Assembly: GCF_024868665.1 (NCBI RefSeq)
Contig: NC_079900.1
Coordinates: 18,661,319 to 18,725,318, forward strand
Direction of reading: 5' to 3'
Length of the DNA stretch: 64,000 nucleotides
Source: Triplophysa rosa
Taxonomy: Eukaryota > Chordata > Actinopteri > Cypriniformes > Nemacheilidae
Shown here: piece after piece, positions 1 through 12,812 of the stretch
How the letters are laid out: each line of letters opens with the position of its first letter
Position numbering within the stretch: the first letter of the stretch is position 1
Position numbers and translations under genes: made by a program
The notes under the pieces: model-generated
Database searches by the model: none
What the model saw: the letters and a program-made list of their open reading frames with translations, nothing else
What the model was told of the DNA's origin: nothing

Positions 1-2301
1 CAATTTACTAGCTGCACGGTTTTCTGACTATCCACACTTTTCCTCTTAGCTGTGTTTGTTTGCCTACTTTGATAAATACATTACTCAAAAGCGTGCACCC
101 TTGTGTTCGGTTCTGAAAGATGGATGTAAAATGTTTTCTTTGTATCCGCCGGCAGCTTGTTTAATCTCAGATCACATCTGTAAATGCAGACAGCTGGGCG
201 TAAACGCACTGAGCAATGAGAGTTCCTCTGTAAAGGGACCGCGTTTCCAAGAGACCTCTAATCATCGCTGTGTGCCGGTACACTTTCAGAATCCCAATAC
301 TTTGTCACTCTTTAAGCATTCAAAAGCTTTATAAGAATAACTGAGCTCTTTCTCCCCCATGGTTACTCTAAAGCTATTGGAACAGCAAGTTATGAATTTG
401 TGATCAGATTTGATGATGACTGTGATGTTAATAAATGTGATTATTGATTTTATGTTTATATATGATAATATTGTATATAATTCAGTGCCAGTATCTGGTT
501 GACATACTATCCAGGATGGAGTATGGAGATTAACATAGTAGGAGGAGGTATTGCACCTGTTTATCATTTTGCTTTAAGAGCCAAAACTCTCTTTGCCTCT
601 CTCATGGCCAAAAACCTTGACTGATCGCAATATTTTTCAAAGATTTTGAAAAGCGTGCACATATCGCGATAATACCGTCACTGCACATTCTTTTGGCACA
701 ATAATTGTGCGGTGAAAAGTTGATATTGTGAAATCACTACAAATCCCTTTTTTTTGCACAATGTTTTTTTTATAACTGCAGTGATATGTATATCACCTTC
801 ACCTCTGGAAAAGTAAAACCAAATCATATCAGCCACAAATACAGTCGCAAGTATCAGCTCTGACCAACTCATCTGCACTACAGCGAGATTACAAATATAT
901 CAGTTTGACATTTGAGTATCATTAGGTTGCTGGAATAGTGAGAGAAAGGGTTGAAATTTTGTTGTTCTGAGATTTTTAATGACCACGGGGGTGATTTGGC
1001 ACCGCACGGCCTGAAGGCTGGACCGTACATCACTACAGAAATAAATAGCTGTGTATTGCAGGAGCTCTTTTGTTTGTGGGAACAGTAATGTAATTTAATG
1101 AGCACCCAGAGTCACAACTTCAGATTTGTGACCCATTTGAGTAACAAGCACCATTTAGGTCCACATCATTCCAGATAAACTGAGAATGGCAAATGCTATT
1201 GGCTAGAGGAATGAATGCCACTCTCTGACATTTCAAACACTCTTTTAGCTGCAACATGAACTGTCTCAGAAGATCTACCATTTAAATACCTACGTATCAA
1301 GGCCAGCATCGCATAGTTTCAGAAATGTTTGACCTCTTTTGGAACAGATGAATTTGCAGGATTCAAAAAGAAAGTGGAGGGAGATATTCATGTGAACCGG
1401 TAGTAAGTTGACTTTCTTTTCCCTATTATTCCTCAACACCAACTATGATACAAGCATTACTTTAAACTCATATTCTATACCACCATTAGGAATAATATAC
1501 TCCAGGTAGATTCCTCTTAGCAATTTAAGAAATATTAAATATTTCTGTGATTCTTCATATAGTTTGGCTGAGATATTTAGATTAGCATTTAGATGAGATG
1601 TTTGATGATGCAGAAATCTACCTGTCTTAAATCAATATAAGCATGAAGTCATCATTTTATGGGTTATATTATTTTGGTTATGGGTTTAATAAAGTAAAAC
1701 AGGAATTTTCAAAGTGGAGCCTGCTTCAATACCCCAGGTGTACATGTATCCCCACTTGGGAATCACTGAACTATGCACATGCGTTCATGACTGAGCTAGA
1801 TCACAGGTTCCACTTTATCACTATAGGGATTTTTCGTAGTTCCCTACTCATTATCAATGAATGGGACTTTAATCTGCTCTCAGATGGTTACTGCTCTCTA
1901 GGGACCCTATGTCCACCCGCCTCTACCCTTTTCATCTGTGGCTTTGATCAGATCCTAGTAGAGCATGCTCCTCTTTGCTTTTACTCTGAAACTTGTTTCT
2001 CACTTTGAAAATTTAGAATAATTAGTAGATAGAGACAGTATTGTAGTACTTCCAGCACCTTTGGCTATGAGATTGAAAGGCAAGATGTCATCCGATTTAC
2101 TTAAAAGGGCATTCTTAAAAGCTACACCATGCGTTCCTGCTCCAGGCTGTCTTCTTCATACTCGGAATTGCTAACAGACAAATGTTACAAAATAAATGAG
2201 CAATTCCTGTGTGTTTATTTCCTTTGCTCAGCTAAATTGGAATTCTGTTGTAATCCTTGACGGGAAACCCCAGCTAGTTCCATTACATGTACTGTAGATA
2301 C
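1..2301. other. Gene-free stretch, nothing recognised
   Basis: AT-rich sequence with short open frames only, the longest about 120 codons at 1643-2008 with no recognisable motif. No splice-bounded coding segment or complete mobile element was identified. Confidence 0.6.
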
Positions 2302-3325
2302 ACACTATATGGACAAAAGTATTGAGATGCACCTTTCTAATAAACATGTTTTTCTATTACAGTAATTTCAATCAAAACAAATATTAATGCTATACCATAC
2401 AATCCCATTACAAAATGTTGTTTCCATCTTTGTTACAACAGTGCTCGAGGAGTATTTTTCTGTTCCGAAACCCCATTGATGGGTTTGAGTGTTTGGCCCA
2501 AAGGTGTTCAGGTCTGGGACCAGTCAAGTTCTTTCACACTAGACTGAATCAATAATTTATTTTGAATCTTGTTTTGTGCACAAGGGCATTGCCATGTTGG
2601 AATAGAAAAGAGTCCTGATCAAACTGTTAAAGGGGTCATATGACACGGCTAAAACAAATATTATCGTTTGTTTTAGATGTAATGCAATGTGTATAAACGA
2701 TTTAAGGTTCAAAAACGCTGTATTTTCCACATACCGTGCATGTTTGTATCTCCTCTTTGCCCCGCCTCTCTGAAACACGCAGATTTTTTACAAAGTTCAT
2801 GGCTCTGAAGAGCGAGGTGTGCTATGATTGGCCAGTTAACCAGTGCGTAGTGATTGGTCGAATACTGCAAGCGTGTGACGGAAATGTAATGCCTCTTACC
2901 ATATTTGGAACATCAGGTTCCAAAGCAATTGTACTGACAGGTACGCCATCTTACTTGCGCATACATGTGGGCGGTCTTAGTCAAATCATACCACGAACTG
3001 ACGTAGATTTGTGGGGGTGTGGTTACACGAGGCGTTTCAGGCAGGTCTGGGTGAGCATTCGCTTTTAGATAGTATATGTATCTTTTGTTCCCACACTTTC
3101 ATTTGTGCAATTTTACGCGACTAATACATGCACGGGCAACTTATAACACACCAAAGACACAGAAAACACGTATTCACACCAAATGACCCCTTTAAAAAAA
3201 ACTGCTATAAAATTAGAAGCACGCAATTCTCTAGAATATCATTACTATAGCATTTGTGCTCACTGACATGACTAAAGTACCAGTTCATTAAAAGGGGGCA
3301 TCTCAATACTTTTTCTATATAGTGT
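2302..3325. mobile_element. Tc1/mariner-like short element (TA-type), interrupted
   Basis: The ends are inverted copies. The left end reads acactatatggacaaaagt and continues with attgagatgc. The right end, reverse-complemented, reads acactatatagaaaaagt and continues with the same bases. About 28 bp are shared with few differences. A terminal inverted repeat opening with CACTATAT and containing AAAAGTATTG is familiar from fish Tc1/mariner-type nonautonomous elements. Without the nested 569-bp insert (2627-3195) it would be about 455 bp. No transposase is encoded. Confidence 0.7.
2627..3195 (+). mobile_element. TTAA-flanked repeat, copy 1 (nested)
   Basis: The element is bounded by TTAA at 2627-2630 and 3192-3195, with inverted ends AAGGGGTCATATGAC and ...ATGACCCCTT. 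It is a full-length relative of the copy at 46991-47587, in the same orientation; both share a long internal block around 'gctatgattggccagttaac'. It contains two ATTGG (inverted CCAAT) motifs. The 110-codon open frame at 2736-3068 is shared only in part with the second copy and is not convincing as a gene. TTAA duplication suits piggyBac or Kolobok-type transposition. Confidence 0.75.
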
Positions 3326-4441
3326 ATGTGACTCAGGAAACATTTTGGTTGTGCATTCCTCTTGGTCTTAGGGTTTGAATGTCAACATTTATTCTGTTTA
3401 AAGGAGCATTTGTAACCTAACTGCGCACTGTACTTGAAAAGCCATGTATATTATCTTTAAGAATAGCCCAGCCTTTGGGTTTTTGACCCACCCCAACAGA
3501 TGTCCCGCTGGTTCATTGATTGGTAAAGGCAGCATGCTTACATTTGATTGACATCATTGCACTCCAGCGCACAGCTGTTGGTCTTTTAACTGATCTTTTG
3601 AAACTCCTGCTTGTACTCATAAACCTTTGAAAAGAAAGTGATTAAAGAGGAAATGTTTCACTTTGGTAGATTAGTGGTTCAATACGAAATCTATTTTTGC
3701 TTGATTTAAGATTACGTGGTGCACTCTTATATTTTCATCAGGGATCGAGCAACCCCTTGGAAAGTTTCCCTGAATTTGGCTAAAACTGAAACTTGGATGG
3801 AGCCACAGCAATTTGAGTTTAACTTTCCTAAAACATTATATGAAATACCTGTGTGGTCTTGTAAACCATGGATTTACCTGGACAGGATCTAAAGATTGTC
3901 TCGCAGCAGTTGATCTATTTTCACAGTTCCAAGCAGTGACGACAGCATATTCCACACCTACCTGTATATTTTTACAGCGACCGTCAGTAAACATCTTTGC
4001 TCTACATTTATGTTGTTCCATTTATAACTGTGTCTTTGCACAGTGCACTGCATTTCCTATTGTTTCCTGGCATACTTGCATATATAGATTTATTATCAAG
4101 CATCCTTTGAAACAACTAAAGCATTTGGGTCTCTGCTGTCTCTTTCAGAAGTGTCAAAGTCAGAGAGACAATGAAAGGTTTTATAAATAGCCTTGGCAGA
4201 CATTGAGGAAGGGCTGAGCTGAGCTGCTGGTGGAGCATCAGCTGGGCTTAATACATGGGACAATACAATATGGATATTTCTGATATTTTCGAGCTTCAGT
4301 GCATGCATAAAATAATACCAAAGGTGACCCTATGTCTCAAAACTGGCACTTAAAGGCTGCTGTGAGTCTGAACCGTGATACGTCAGTTGTGCGAGAGAGT
4401 GCACATGTGAACTTGGCTTGTGGTATTTTCTCATTTCTACC
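3326..4441. other. Gene-free stretch, nothing recognised
   Basis: No coding exon, structured RNA or repeat with clear ends was seen. The open frame at 3813-4190 shows no recognisable motif and overlaps an opposite-strand frame. Confidence 0.5.
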
Positions 4442-4774
4442 TGTAATACTGTTCAAAGTAAGGAAGGAAGGAGGCGGGAAACGGCGAACGATAACCAACT
4501 TTTAATAATAAAATAAACAATAAACAAAACGAAAGTAAAGGGCCGACAGCTACCTCATGGTCAACTGCCGGCCAACACAAACATAAATAAAACTTAACAC
4601 AATGTCCAGGCCTGGTCCTCTCTCGTCGTACACTCCTGTCGCTCGTCGTTTTATGCTTCCGCTCCTCCGTGAGAGATGCGAGACCGGTGCAACGTGTAGC
4701 TGACACTCATAATCACTCGCGTCACCGGCCTCGCACCGTTCCCTCACGGCTCTCGTCCCGCCTTCATCGTTACA
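4442..4774 (-). mobile_element. Solo LTR-like element
   Basis: On the minus strand the segment runs from TGTAACGATGAAGGCG to ...GAACAGTATTACA, so it has the TG...CA ends expected of a retrotransposon LTR. Its start is GC-rich and its end is AT-rich with a TTATTATTAAAAG stretch that could serve as a poly(A) signal region. The flanks are ctacc (left) and ctatt (right), an imperfect 5-bp duplication. At 333 bp with no adjacent internal region, a solo LTR is the simplest reading. The overlapping open frames are not genes. Confidence 0.6.
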
Positions 4775-5039
4775 CTATTTGATTTTCATCATCTCCCTAG
4801 TGTCCAAATGAATGTAAAATTCATTATATTTTGTTTTATATTAGAGCTACAGCACTGGTCACTATATAATTTCATACACTCTTAAAATGCTGGGTAATTT
4901 CAACACAATCTCACAACAATTTGTAACTATTTTACGAAGTGGCTACATTTTTAGTACAATTTGCTTTCGTGCCAGTGACATTAGGTGCAGGGGCGGTTCT
5001 AGGGTGAGTGTTTATCTGCATTGCCTTGCCTATTTAACA

Positions 5040-5315
5040 GTTCACCAATTTACTACTAGATATTTGGACGAATGCTTGTAACCAAACCGTTCTTGGACCC
5101 CAGTGTCTACCGGTAGTCAAAAGTGCCCCAGAACTGTTTGCTGTCCTACATTCTTCAAAATGTCTTCTTTTGTGTTCAACAGAACAAAACAAATGATAAA
5201 TTAATTCTTCCTACTATGGTAGTCATTGGGGTCCAAGAACTGTTTGGTTATAAGCATTCTTCCAAATATCTTTCTCTGTGGTCATCAGAACAAAGTTCTT
5301 TGGTGTCATCCAAAT
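5040..5315. mobile_element. Degenerate Angel-like element, ends missing
   Basis: The segment contains paired inner parts of the Angel-like family: 'tggacgaatgcttgtaacca', 'tcttcttttgtgttcaacag' and a mirrored 'ccttcctactatggtagtcattgg'-type centre. The terminal gggatagttcaccc blocks are not visible, so this is an old or truncated copy. Confidence 0.5.
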
Positions 5316-5504
5316 AAAGGGACGATGTGCAATTTCATTTCATCACCCACCAAAGATTACACATGAGTGAAAAATCACCAATGGTTTTGTATCTTTTCGA
5401 ATGTATAATAAATAATGTCAGATTACTCTTGATGAATAGATTTATATGATGTGCCCAGCTGTAATGATTTAGCATAATATGGATCGCTCCCTGTTGTGGG
5501 TTAT

Positions 5505-5890
5505 TACATTACTTACATTTGTCATTTTCCATCAGCCTCACATTGGGTCTCAGCTGTGCCTCGGGGCTGATGGGACGACATCGATTTCCACCCGCTGTAG
5601 CCTCATTGGCATGCCATAGGTGCGACAATTAGCCACCGAGGACCTCTGCCGGGATTGTTTGAAAAGTGTGGCCGTGGATTTCGAACATGGATTAAATATT
5701 TATCATGTGCCCGAGCATTTCATCAGTCTGAGGATGTGGAAGCACCTGGGGAGAGCGTACAGTCCCTTAATTGGTGAAATAGCAGACAGAAGCCAGAACC
5801 TCAAGGCCGTCTGGTCCGGTCTAACATCATCTATAAAACACAACTCGTCTTTCATTTCAAATCTGCATGACCTGGTCTATCTATCTGCTG
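5505..5890. promoter_or_regulatory. Candidate conserved noncoding block
   Basis: A repeat-free, base-balanced stretch that stands out from its AT-rich surroundings. It contains homeodomain-like cores (caattag near 5630, ttaattgg near 5767) and no splice-bounded reading frame resembling a known protein. It lies in the gene-poor flank of a neuronal gene, where distal enhancers are common. The call rests on composition and motif content only. Confidence 0.3.
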
Positions 5891-8159
5891 CCTGAAAAGT
5901 GGTTGGGCAATTTGCACAGATAGAGGTGAAAACAAAATGTACTATAGTTCACAGCTAATGGTGACACGAGACAGCTTATTTGGGTCACATATGCTGCGAA
6001 ACAGTAAGATCGTTCTGAAGCCCACCGTCTGGTCATGGGCTCATAGCACCATCTGTAATATTATTAATGCTATTTAAAATGGTTAACATGCTACAACCGT
6101 AGTCCTGTTATATAATTTTTATGCATTTGGAAGATGCTTTTATCCAAAGTGGATTGAGGTATACATTTGAACAGAATGTGTGTTCCCTGTGAATTGAACT
6201 CATGAATCTATAGCAGTTGAACAATACAGAACACATTGAGCGTAAAGATTTTTTTACAGTCCAGAGCATCTCAAAAGTCTTTTCAGCACATGCTTATAAA
6301 TGCACATCTCTAGAAACCCTAAATGCAAGCGTTCTGTCCATCAAGACTTCTCTGACATTTCCCCTCACATCATTTTGAACAACCAGAAGATTTCCTCGCA
6401 TTCACAGACTCTTAAAATGTCACAGCGAAATAAGAGCAAGATGCGCAAAGCATTTTTGCAGTACTTGACACAAATGTGTTTAATCTGCATTAAGGTCATA
6501 ATGTAAAGTCAAGCAGACATTCTGATAATCGGCTTCATCAGGTCTATCTTTTCATCCAGTGGTTTTGTTGGCCTTTAATTTCTTGTTTGTCTAGGCCGTT
6601 GATTTATTGTGTTGAATGTGTTGATGTGTTGAATCACAGTCTAATTGTAGCAGGCTGTCATAGACCACATGCGGTCTGGAGAGTCTTACATCACATTATT
6701 CCCGTGACAGATTTAGGTCACCTATATTCCTGCTCCTTATTCTGATTTCTATAGACGTGAAGAAGGAAGGAGGCCTGTTTTAGTGTAGTGGCATTTAATT
6801 TTTATTACATCAAACACATTTGGTTTGGTTTTCTATTTGTCATAGTTTGAAACATCTTAAAATATACAAATACTGTTACATTCAGGCTATTTGTTTCCTT
6901 CAAATCCTCAATGTAGGCCGACAAAACAGTGAAAACACAGAGCGCTTCTTATTCAATTTGTGGGACTTGTTATTTGGCTTCTCACAGTTCAGTACAGGGG
7001 AAAAGTGCATTTTGAAAGATTTCACTGACTGCTGGGAAGCATTCTCTATAAACATTAATATCAATAATTGCACAATTTATTTCCCTGACCCAAAAACACA
7101 GAGTTAAAAACAACCCCCACTGCCCCACCTACACACAATATAGGGATGAAAGGAATAAATCAGAGGCTCTAAGTGCATTTTAGCCCTGAATAAACAGATA
7201 AAATGGCAGGGGGAAAGGGAATGATGAAAGTAGTTGGACTACCGTGCAGCCCTGGGCTGATGCAGGATACATGTGAGCAGAAGTCGAGGTTAATAACAAA
7301 GTAAAATTTTGCCTCAGGATGAGTTGGGTACTTTGCAAATATTGTTTTATTTATATATTTTCTTATTGGGTATTTAAATGTCTTTTTGGCGTTTTGGTCT
7401 CTGACATAAGTGTGTGGGAAAAGGGGAGACACAATGTATATTTTTGCGTTTTTACAGCATTGAATCGTTGTTTCATATGATGCCAAATACATTTTAATGC
7501 GTGTGTAAAATACAGCTTACTGTAAAAAACATAATTTTTGTGTCAGATTTGTCACGTATAATGTCCAAAAACTGTCCTTTTATGAAATGTTACTGTTTCA
7601 TTAAAAGATGTTTCATGTATTTTTGAAATACGATAAAAAACCATCAAACTGCAGAAGAATACTGCAAATTTACAAGAAAAACAGGATATATTTTTACAGT
7701 ATATTTCTGACGCCTCAGCTGCCAGAAAATGTGTACACTGCAAATAACTTTCTTTCATTTAGAAATTAGCATTTGCTGAATTTTTACACACTTAATACTA
7801 AAACTAATTATTAGTATTTTCAAAATATCCTTGATATGACCAGATATGAGTCCAGTCATATCAATTTCCAAACTAGAGGTTTTTTTCTACATGAAGTGGG
7901 TCACCAGCCGGTTATCTTTTTCTTTTTTTAAAACCTTGGCAGCAGCAACTTAAAACTTTTATATGCACACTTTGAAATGTCCGTTTTTAACAAACACATT
8001 CCAAATGCACCTTCAATCCCTGTAACCTTTCCCCAAATGTTGTTTTTTGTGAGTTGACTTAGTTATGCAACATGGGGCATTGTCAAACAGATTTTAGATA
8101 ACATTCACATTCACTAAACATAGCCTGTATGTGTATATCCTTAAAAATGGTGTGTTATT
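5891..8159. other. Gene-free stretch with a SINE fragment
   Basis: Apart from the tRNA-SINE tail at about 6118-6225, I recognised nothing coding. The part at about 7503-7750 is rich in ttttacagt/actgtaaaa words and may be a worn TIR element related to the one at 57286-57497. Confidence 0.45.
6118..6225 (-). mobile_element. tRNA-derived SINE fragment
   Basis: The minus strand shows the SINE body word 'ggataaaagcatcttccaaa' preceded by a worn B-box-like region (gttccctgtgaattgaactc on plus). The copy is strongly diverged. Confidence 0.5.
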
Positions 8160-8345
8160 TTTAGCGTTGGGTCAAAAAGGGACGAACTCAACCATTGGGT
8201 TAAATTAACCAAGCAAACGGTTTATATTTGACCCAACAATGGGTTAAAAAGACCCAGCAGTTTTAGCTAAAACATCCAAGGATAGGTTAATTTATAACTC
8301 AACGGTTAGGTTCGCTCTATTTTGACTCAACGGTTGAAAATAGCA
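8160..8345. repeat. Short inverted/tandem repeat of 'aacccaa(t)gggtt' words
   Basis: The segment repeats variants of 'caaccattgggttaaatt', 'gacccaacaatgggttaaaa' and 'actcaacggttgaaaa', alternating in orientation, so the strand can fold back on itself. It resembles short palindromic repeats common in cyprinids. There is no coding content. Confidence 0.55.
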
Positions 8346-8591
8346 CAGCATTTTGTTATAGAGATACAGCACAATAATGAAGATAAACCATGAAAACCAC
8401 ATTAAAATGATTGTGTTTTCTACTACTATTTTAAGGATATAAATGTGTAAACAAAAGCGTTAATAAACAGTCTATTGATTCTGCAAATATTTGTGATTTA
8501 ATTTGAATAAACTTGTGTTAACAATATAGCCTTTTTATGGAAAAAAGCCAATTTGATTTCATATTACATATCCTTAAAGGGATGTCCATAC

Positions 8592-10636
8592 TAGTGATGT
8601 TTCACATCACGATTATATTGAACAAACTCATCACGATTATCAGTATTATCGCAGTTTTGTTCAGGTGTGCTGGGAATGTCCAAAAAGTACTGATACCAAG
8701 CTTTACATTGATGTGACTTGTTAAGAGCACTTTTTGTTGTCATAAACATCAAATAAATAACACTAATATTAATCCTCGCAAAAATGGGGCCATTAGGTAA
8801 GTTTCTCTTGTTCAAGTTGAACACAACCTTTTAGTAAATCAGACATTCATTTAAACGCAACACAAATCAAAAAGCATCTGTTTGCATGTGTCGTGAGTAA
8901 TCGGATGTACTAAGCGATCGCCAAAGAAACAGACAGGGTTGAATGGAGCTTTAAAATCATCAGTCAGTTTAAAGAAATATGAAGTAAACGTGTTTCATTA
9001 TATCTATATTTCCCCCAATATGCACATTTTTTGACTAAAAGCCCTGTGATCACAAATAAACGGGAGCAGAGGAGGATGACTATGTATGTCGCATATCAAT
9101 AATATTATTTTGCTTGTTTATTTTGCACTCCTGACATAAATGAATAAAACCTGCGTTTCATGATACGCCTCTGTTATAGCTGACACTGGACAGTATTTAC
9201 CGTCAAGCGGCTTTCACATACACTGAAAAAAAGGATTTTTGCTGCTTGTCCAATTTGATTAATTTAAATAAGTTAAATCAACATAATGTTTGTACAATTT
9301 TGTCACAACATGATTTTTCATGTTCAGTTATGTAACTTAATCCATTCATGTTGGCACTGCATACATGATTTGTGTTGTGTTAACATGTAATTGTTACAAC
9401 TAGGCAGAAGATTTATATTTCCCAGCATGCTTTGCGTAAGACTGCATTTTGAGAGTTATTTTCTTAATTAAGTGTTGTTTTATGTGTTTTTCAGTAAAGA
9501 GAAACACTTGTTAGGGTTTAATGTTAATTTATCTTTGAGAATTAGAGGAGTTTGTTATATTTTTAAGTTTTGTGGTACCGTTGTTTAGAAAAGCGTTGCC
9601 TTTGCTTAGGTAGTGGGCGGTTACATTTTTGAGATAGAATTTCTGTTAAGTTTGGTTAATTTCATATCTTGTTAGAGATAAAAGAAAATATTATGTCACA
9701 TTAACAAATACTCTTATGTTGAGAACGTTGAATGAAAATATGAAACGTTAACATATAAAAATCATGTTTGTTTAACAAACATAAATTCGGCAATTTGAAC
9801 ATAATGAAATTATGCTGAATAAACATAGCTTTATTATGTGCAACTGATGTACATAATTTTTTCATGTTAATCCAACAGATTTTTTTAGTGTAGGAAGCGG
9901 AATGCGCTGCGCTGAGCTGAGCTATGAAACCCATTCATTTCAATGGCTTGCTGCGTCGACCGGAGCGTACCGCTGTCGAGCTTGCGCAAGCTGCGGTCAA
10001 AGTTCAAAATATATATATATATTTTAATTATTAATTTTTTTTCAAAGTTCAAAATAGTTAAACTTTTGCCGCTGCGCTCTGTGACGATTACCCGCGAGGC
10101 CAATAGAAATGAGGCATCAGAGCGTGGATAACAAAATGGATGAACAGCTACTGTGTGTGTCGTAATTTTCAGAACTGCACAACACAAATTTGCACTTGAA
10201 TAGGGACATCGGGAGAAACATTGTATCATGGAGACATATGTCAATTCAAGTTGACATGTCAGTTGTGTTTTAAGTCAGGTAGCTTGTTGTAGGTAGGCAA
10301 TTTGCATGTGAAATGGACACGGGCAGCGGCAGCATGCCGTTTTCCCCCTCCTCTAGCCTCCTCCACTACTTTGAAATAAAGCTCTTTTGCTATAGCAAAT
10401 ATATAGAACTCCCGCTGTTTCGAAAACTCTGCCTACTTTGCTCTGGCCAGCACAGCGCAATTGAAGGGCTCCACTGAACCCAGCGGCCAGCGCAGCGCAT
10501 TCCGCGTCCTGTGAAAGCCGCATTAGTAACAATAAGTTGGTACGGTTCAATGATAACGAAAATATGACGTGATATTACTAACCATTGGACGTTTTTATCG
10601 TTGTTTATCGTAAAAACAGTCATCGTTACATCCCTA
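8592..10636 (+). mobile_element. hAT-type nonautonomous element with perfect 8-bp target duplication
   Basis: gtccatac occurs exactly at both borders (8584-8591 and 10637-10644). The ends are inverted: TAGTGATGTTTCAC on the left and TAGGGATGTAACGATG on the reversed right end. An 8-bp duplication with TAGGGATG-like termini is characteristic of the hAT superfamily. Both subterminal regions contain repeated 'cgata/tatcg' words. The 2045-bp interior encodes no transposase; it holds a nested TA-flanked element (9221-9890) and a GC-richer part (about 9890-10560) with palindromic words such as gcttgcgcaagc. Confidence 0.8.
9221..9890. mobile_element. TA-flanked inverted-repeat element nested in the hAT-type element
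   Basis: The left end is cactgaaaaaaaggattt and the reversed right end is cactaaaaaaatctgttg. Both borders carry TA (caTA|cactg and agtg|TAgg), consistent with a TA target duplication. The interior includes 'cccagcatgctttgcg', a word familiar in fish MITEs. No protein is encoded. Confidence 0.6.
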
Positions 10637-10774
10637 GTCCATACAATACAAAAACAATCCAATGTTGTTTCATTTCACAACATTCTTCAAAATCATAAGG
10701 GAAAATCATACTGGTTTGAAATGACATGAGGGTAAAGGAACGATGAAAACATTTTTGGGTGAACTATCCTTTAA

Positions 10775-11979
10775 ATATTGTATTTTCTTATAATAACAAC
10801 ACTGTCTTTGCATGTTTCACATAGACAATCATGAATTTTCATCCACACTGCAACTCAAGTCAATCTTCCTCCTGCACAAACACATGTTGTATAGCGTTTG
10901 GAATTGGATTGCTACCCTATGCTAGAGGAGGTTAATAAATTTGGCAGTAGCAGAAGCTGGGCTTCAGCCTGTGAAATAGACTTGTTAGTAGCAATGAGGA
11001 GGGCAATGGAAGGTAATTCAATCTCACACTGAGTTTAAAAGAAACCCTACCGCATCAGGGATGGCTGCTGGCGCTGGCTAAATGACTTCCATTCATGCTT
11101 GTTTCTACCAGAAGAAATGTTGGGAAATTCAAAGGCTTCGCTCCGCGGTCACATTTTTAACCTGCAGATTAGACCGCTGCTGGTACATGTTTCTTGTGTC
11201 CTTTTATGATGAATGTGCTGATGTGAGGAATAGTTTCAGTAGAGCGTAAAAGGTTTTTTTTTTTAAACGGCAACCTTTATCCTGACTGTTTGTGTCCTGA
11301 TTTTTAAAACGCTGTACATCTTGAATTATACATGGCATTACAGATGCTTGTCTTCTTCAGAACAGATGGGCACTTGTTTTTCATTACTGAACCTCAAGAT
11401 CACTTTCAAACTACTTTTATGGGCAATTTAGCAGCTTAGCTGTGGCTCTTAGAGAGCAAAGCTGCAAAAGGAAAAGCATTACATTTAAATTTGGCTGTCC
11501 TTTAGTGTTTTTAAACTGACAGACAGACAGATGTGCATGCATATATGATACCTGTTCCAGATTTATTCTTGCCATTTACAAGAACATTTCAGGTGTTTTT
11601 ATTTGTGCTCACTATATGGTGTAAATTGAGTGTTCATCTTCAATGTAGAGTGCTAAAACCGATGCTCTTTAAGGATTTGGTTCTGTCTGGCTCAGTCCAT
11701 GTTGCCCTTGATGACAACAAGCTTGCCAGAGATCTGAAAAGCCACCACAGAGTTTGATGTCTCATGCCAGTGGAATGCATGGTGTTACTTTGGCATTGAG
11801 TTTTCTTCTTCCAGGCCAAGTCTTTTAACTCTCCTGTTCTTAAATAAAATTTTCATCCAACAGTACGTGATTTTGACATAGGCCTATGCTTTTGTTAGCT
11901 TTATTATACAGGTTTTAGCTGTCTGGCCACTTGGTCTTTTCTCTGATAAATGCCATTTTGGTCCAGTTGCTTCATTTAT
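10775..11979. other. Gene-free stretch, nothing recognised
   Basis: Unique-looking sequence without a supported exon or repeat with clear ends. Confidence 0.5.
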
Positions 11980-12223
11980 TACACTCTCAAAAATAAAGGT
12001 GCTTCACGATGCCAATTTCTAAATTGTTCCATAAAGAACCTTTAACATCTGAAGAACCTTTCAGTTTCACAAAGGTTCTTTGTGGTGAAAAAGGTTCTTC
12101 AGATTATAAAAAGGTAAGAAAGAGATGGTTCTTCATAGAACCTTTGACTGAATGGTTCTTTGTGGAACCAAAAATGGTTCTTCTATGGCATCGCTGTGAA
12201 GCACCTTCATTTTTAACAGTGTA
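11980..12223. mobile_element. Palindromic MITE with 'ggttctt' body
   Basis: The 244-bp segment has inverted ends: tacactctcaaaaataaagg on the left and tacactgttaaaaatgaagg on the reversed right end. The inner arms repeat aaagaacc/ggttctt words, so the whole strand can fold into a long hairpin. TA is present at each border. The 71-codon open frame inside is just this repeat read through. Confidence 0.75.
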
Positions 12224-12385
12224 GCCTTCACAAGCTTTTAATAACTTCCTTAAATGTATCCCTCATCTGGACAGCAGGACTGCAAAAGTTCACAAAGTCT
12301 GTGATATTGATGGTGTTGTCTACAATATTCACAGTGAAACATATTTATGTACCTTCCATGATATAGTTTTAGTCATCTAAATACT

Positions 12386-12812
12386 TTAAAGGGATAGTTC
12401 ATCCAAAAATGTCATGAATTACTCATCTCTAGTTGTTCCAAACCTGTATAAATGCCGTTGTTCTGTTGAACGCAAAGAAAGATATTTGGAAGAATGTTTG
12501 CAACTGACATCTCTGGGGCACCATTGACTACCATAGTAGGAATAGATACAATGGTAGTCAAAGGTGCCACAGAACTGTTTGCTTTCCTAAATTCCTCAAA
12601 ATATATTCTGTTGTGTTTAAAATAACAGACAAATTACATAATCCTTTTTTCCTCTATAGTAATCAATGGTGCCTCGGAAATGTCAATTACTAACATTCTT
12701 CTAAAAATCTTTCTTTGTGTTCAACCAAACAAAGAAATTTGCAGGTTTTGAACAACTTGAGTGTGAGTAACTGAACACAGAGGTTTCATTTTTGAGTGAA
12801 CCATCCCTTTAA
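12386..12812. mobile_element. Angel-like TTAA MITE, full length
   Basis: TTAA lies at 12386-12389 and 12809-12812, with ends aagggatagttcatccaaaa and, reversed, aagggatggttcactcaaaa. The two halves mirror each other around a centre containing paired 'accattgactaccatagtag' and 'ctatagtaatcaatggtgcc'. It is nonautonomous. Confidence 0.85.

Larger units (their letters stand above)
8574..10774 (+). mobile_element. Angel-like element split by a later hAT-type insertion
   Basis: The left remnant is TTAAAGGGAT at 8574-8583. The right part resumes at 10637 and ends 'tttttgggtgaactatcc' with TTAA at 10771-10774. The intervening 2045 bp (8592-10636) are a separate element flanked by an 8-bp duplication of this element's sequence, so this copy was already in place when the other arrived. 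Confidence 0.75.

Noticed and set aside
4437..4747. Overlapping minus-strand frames of 65-89 codons
   Set aside because: They fall inside an LTR-like segment with TG...CA ends and have no gag/pol similarity.
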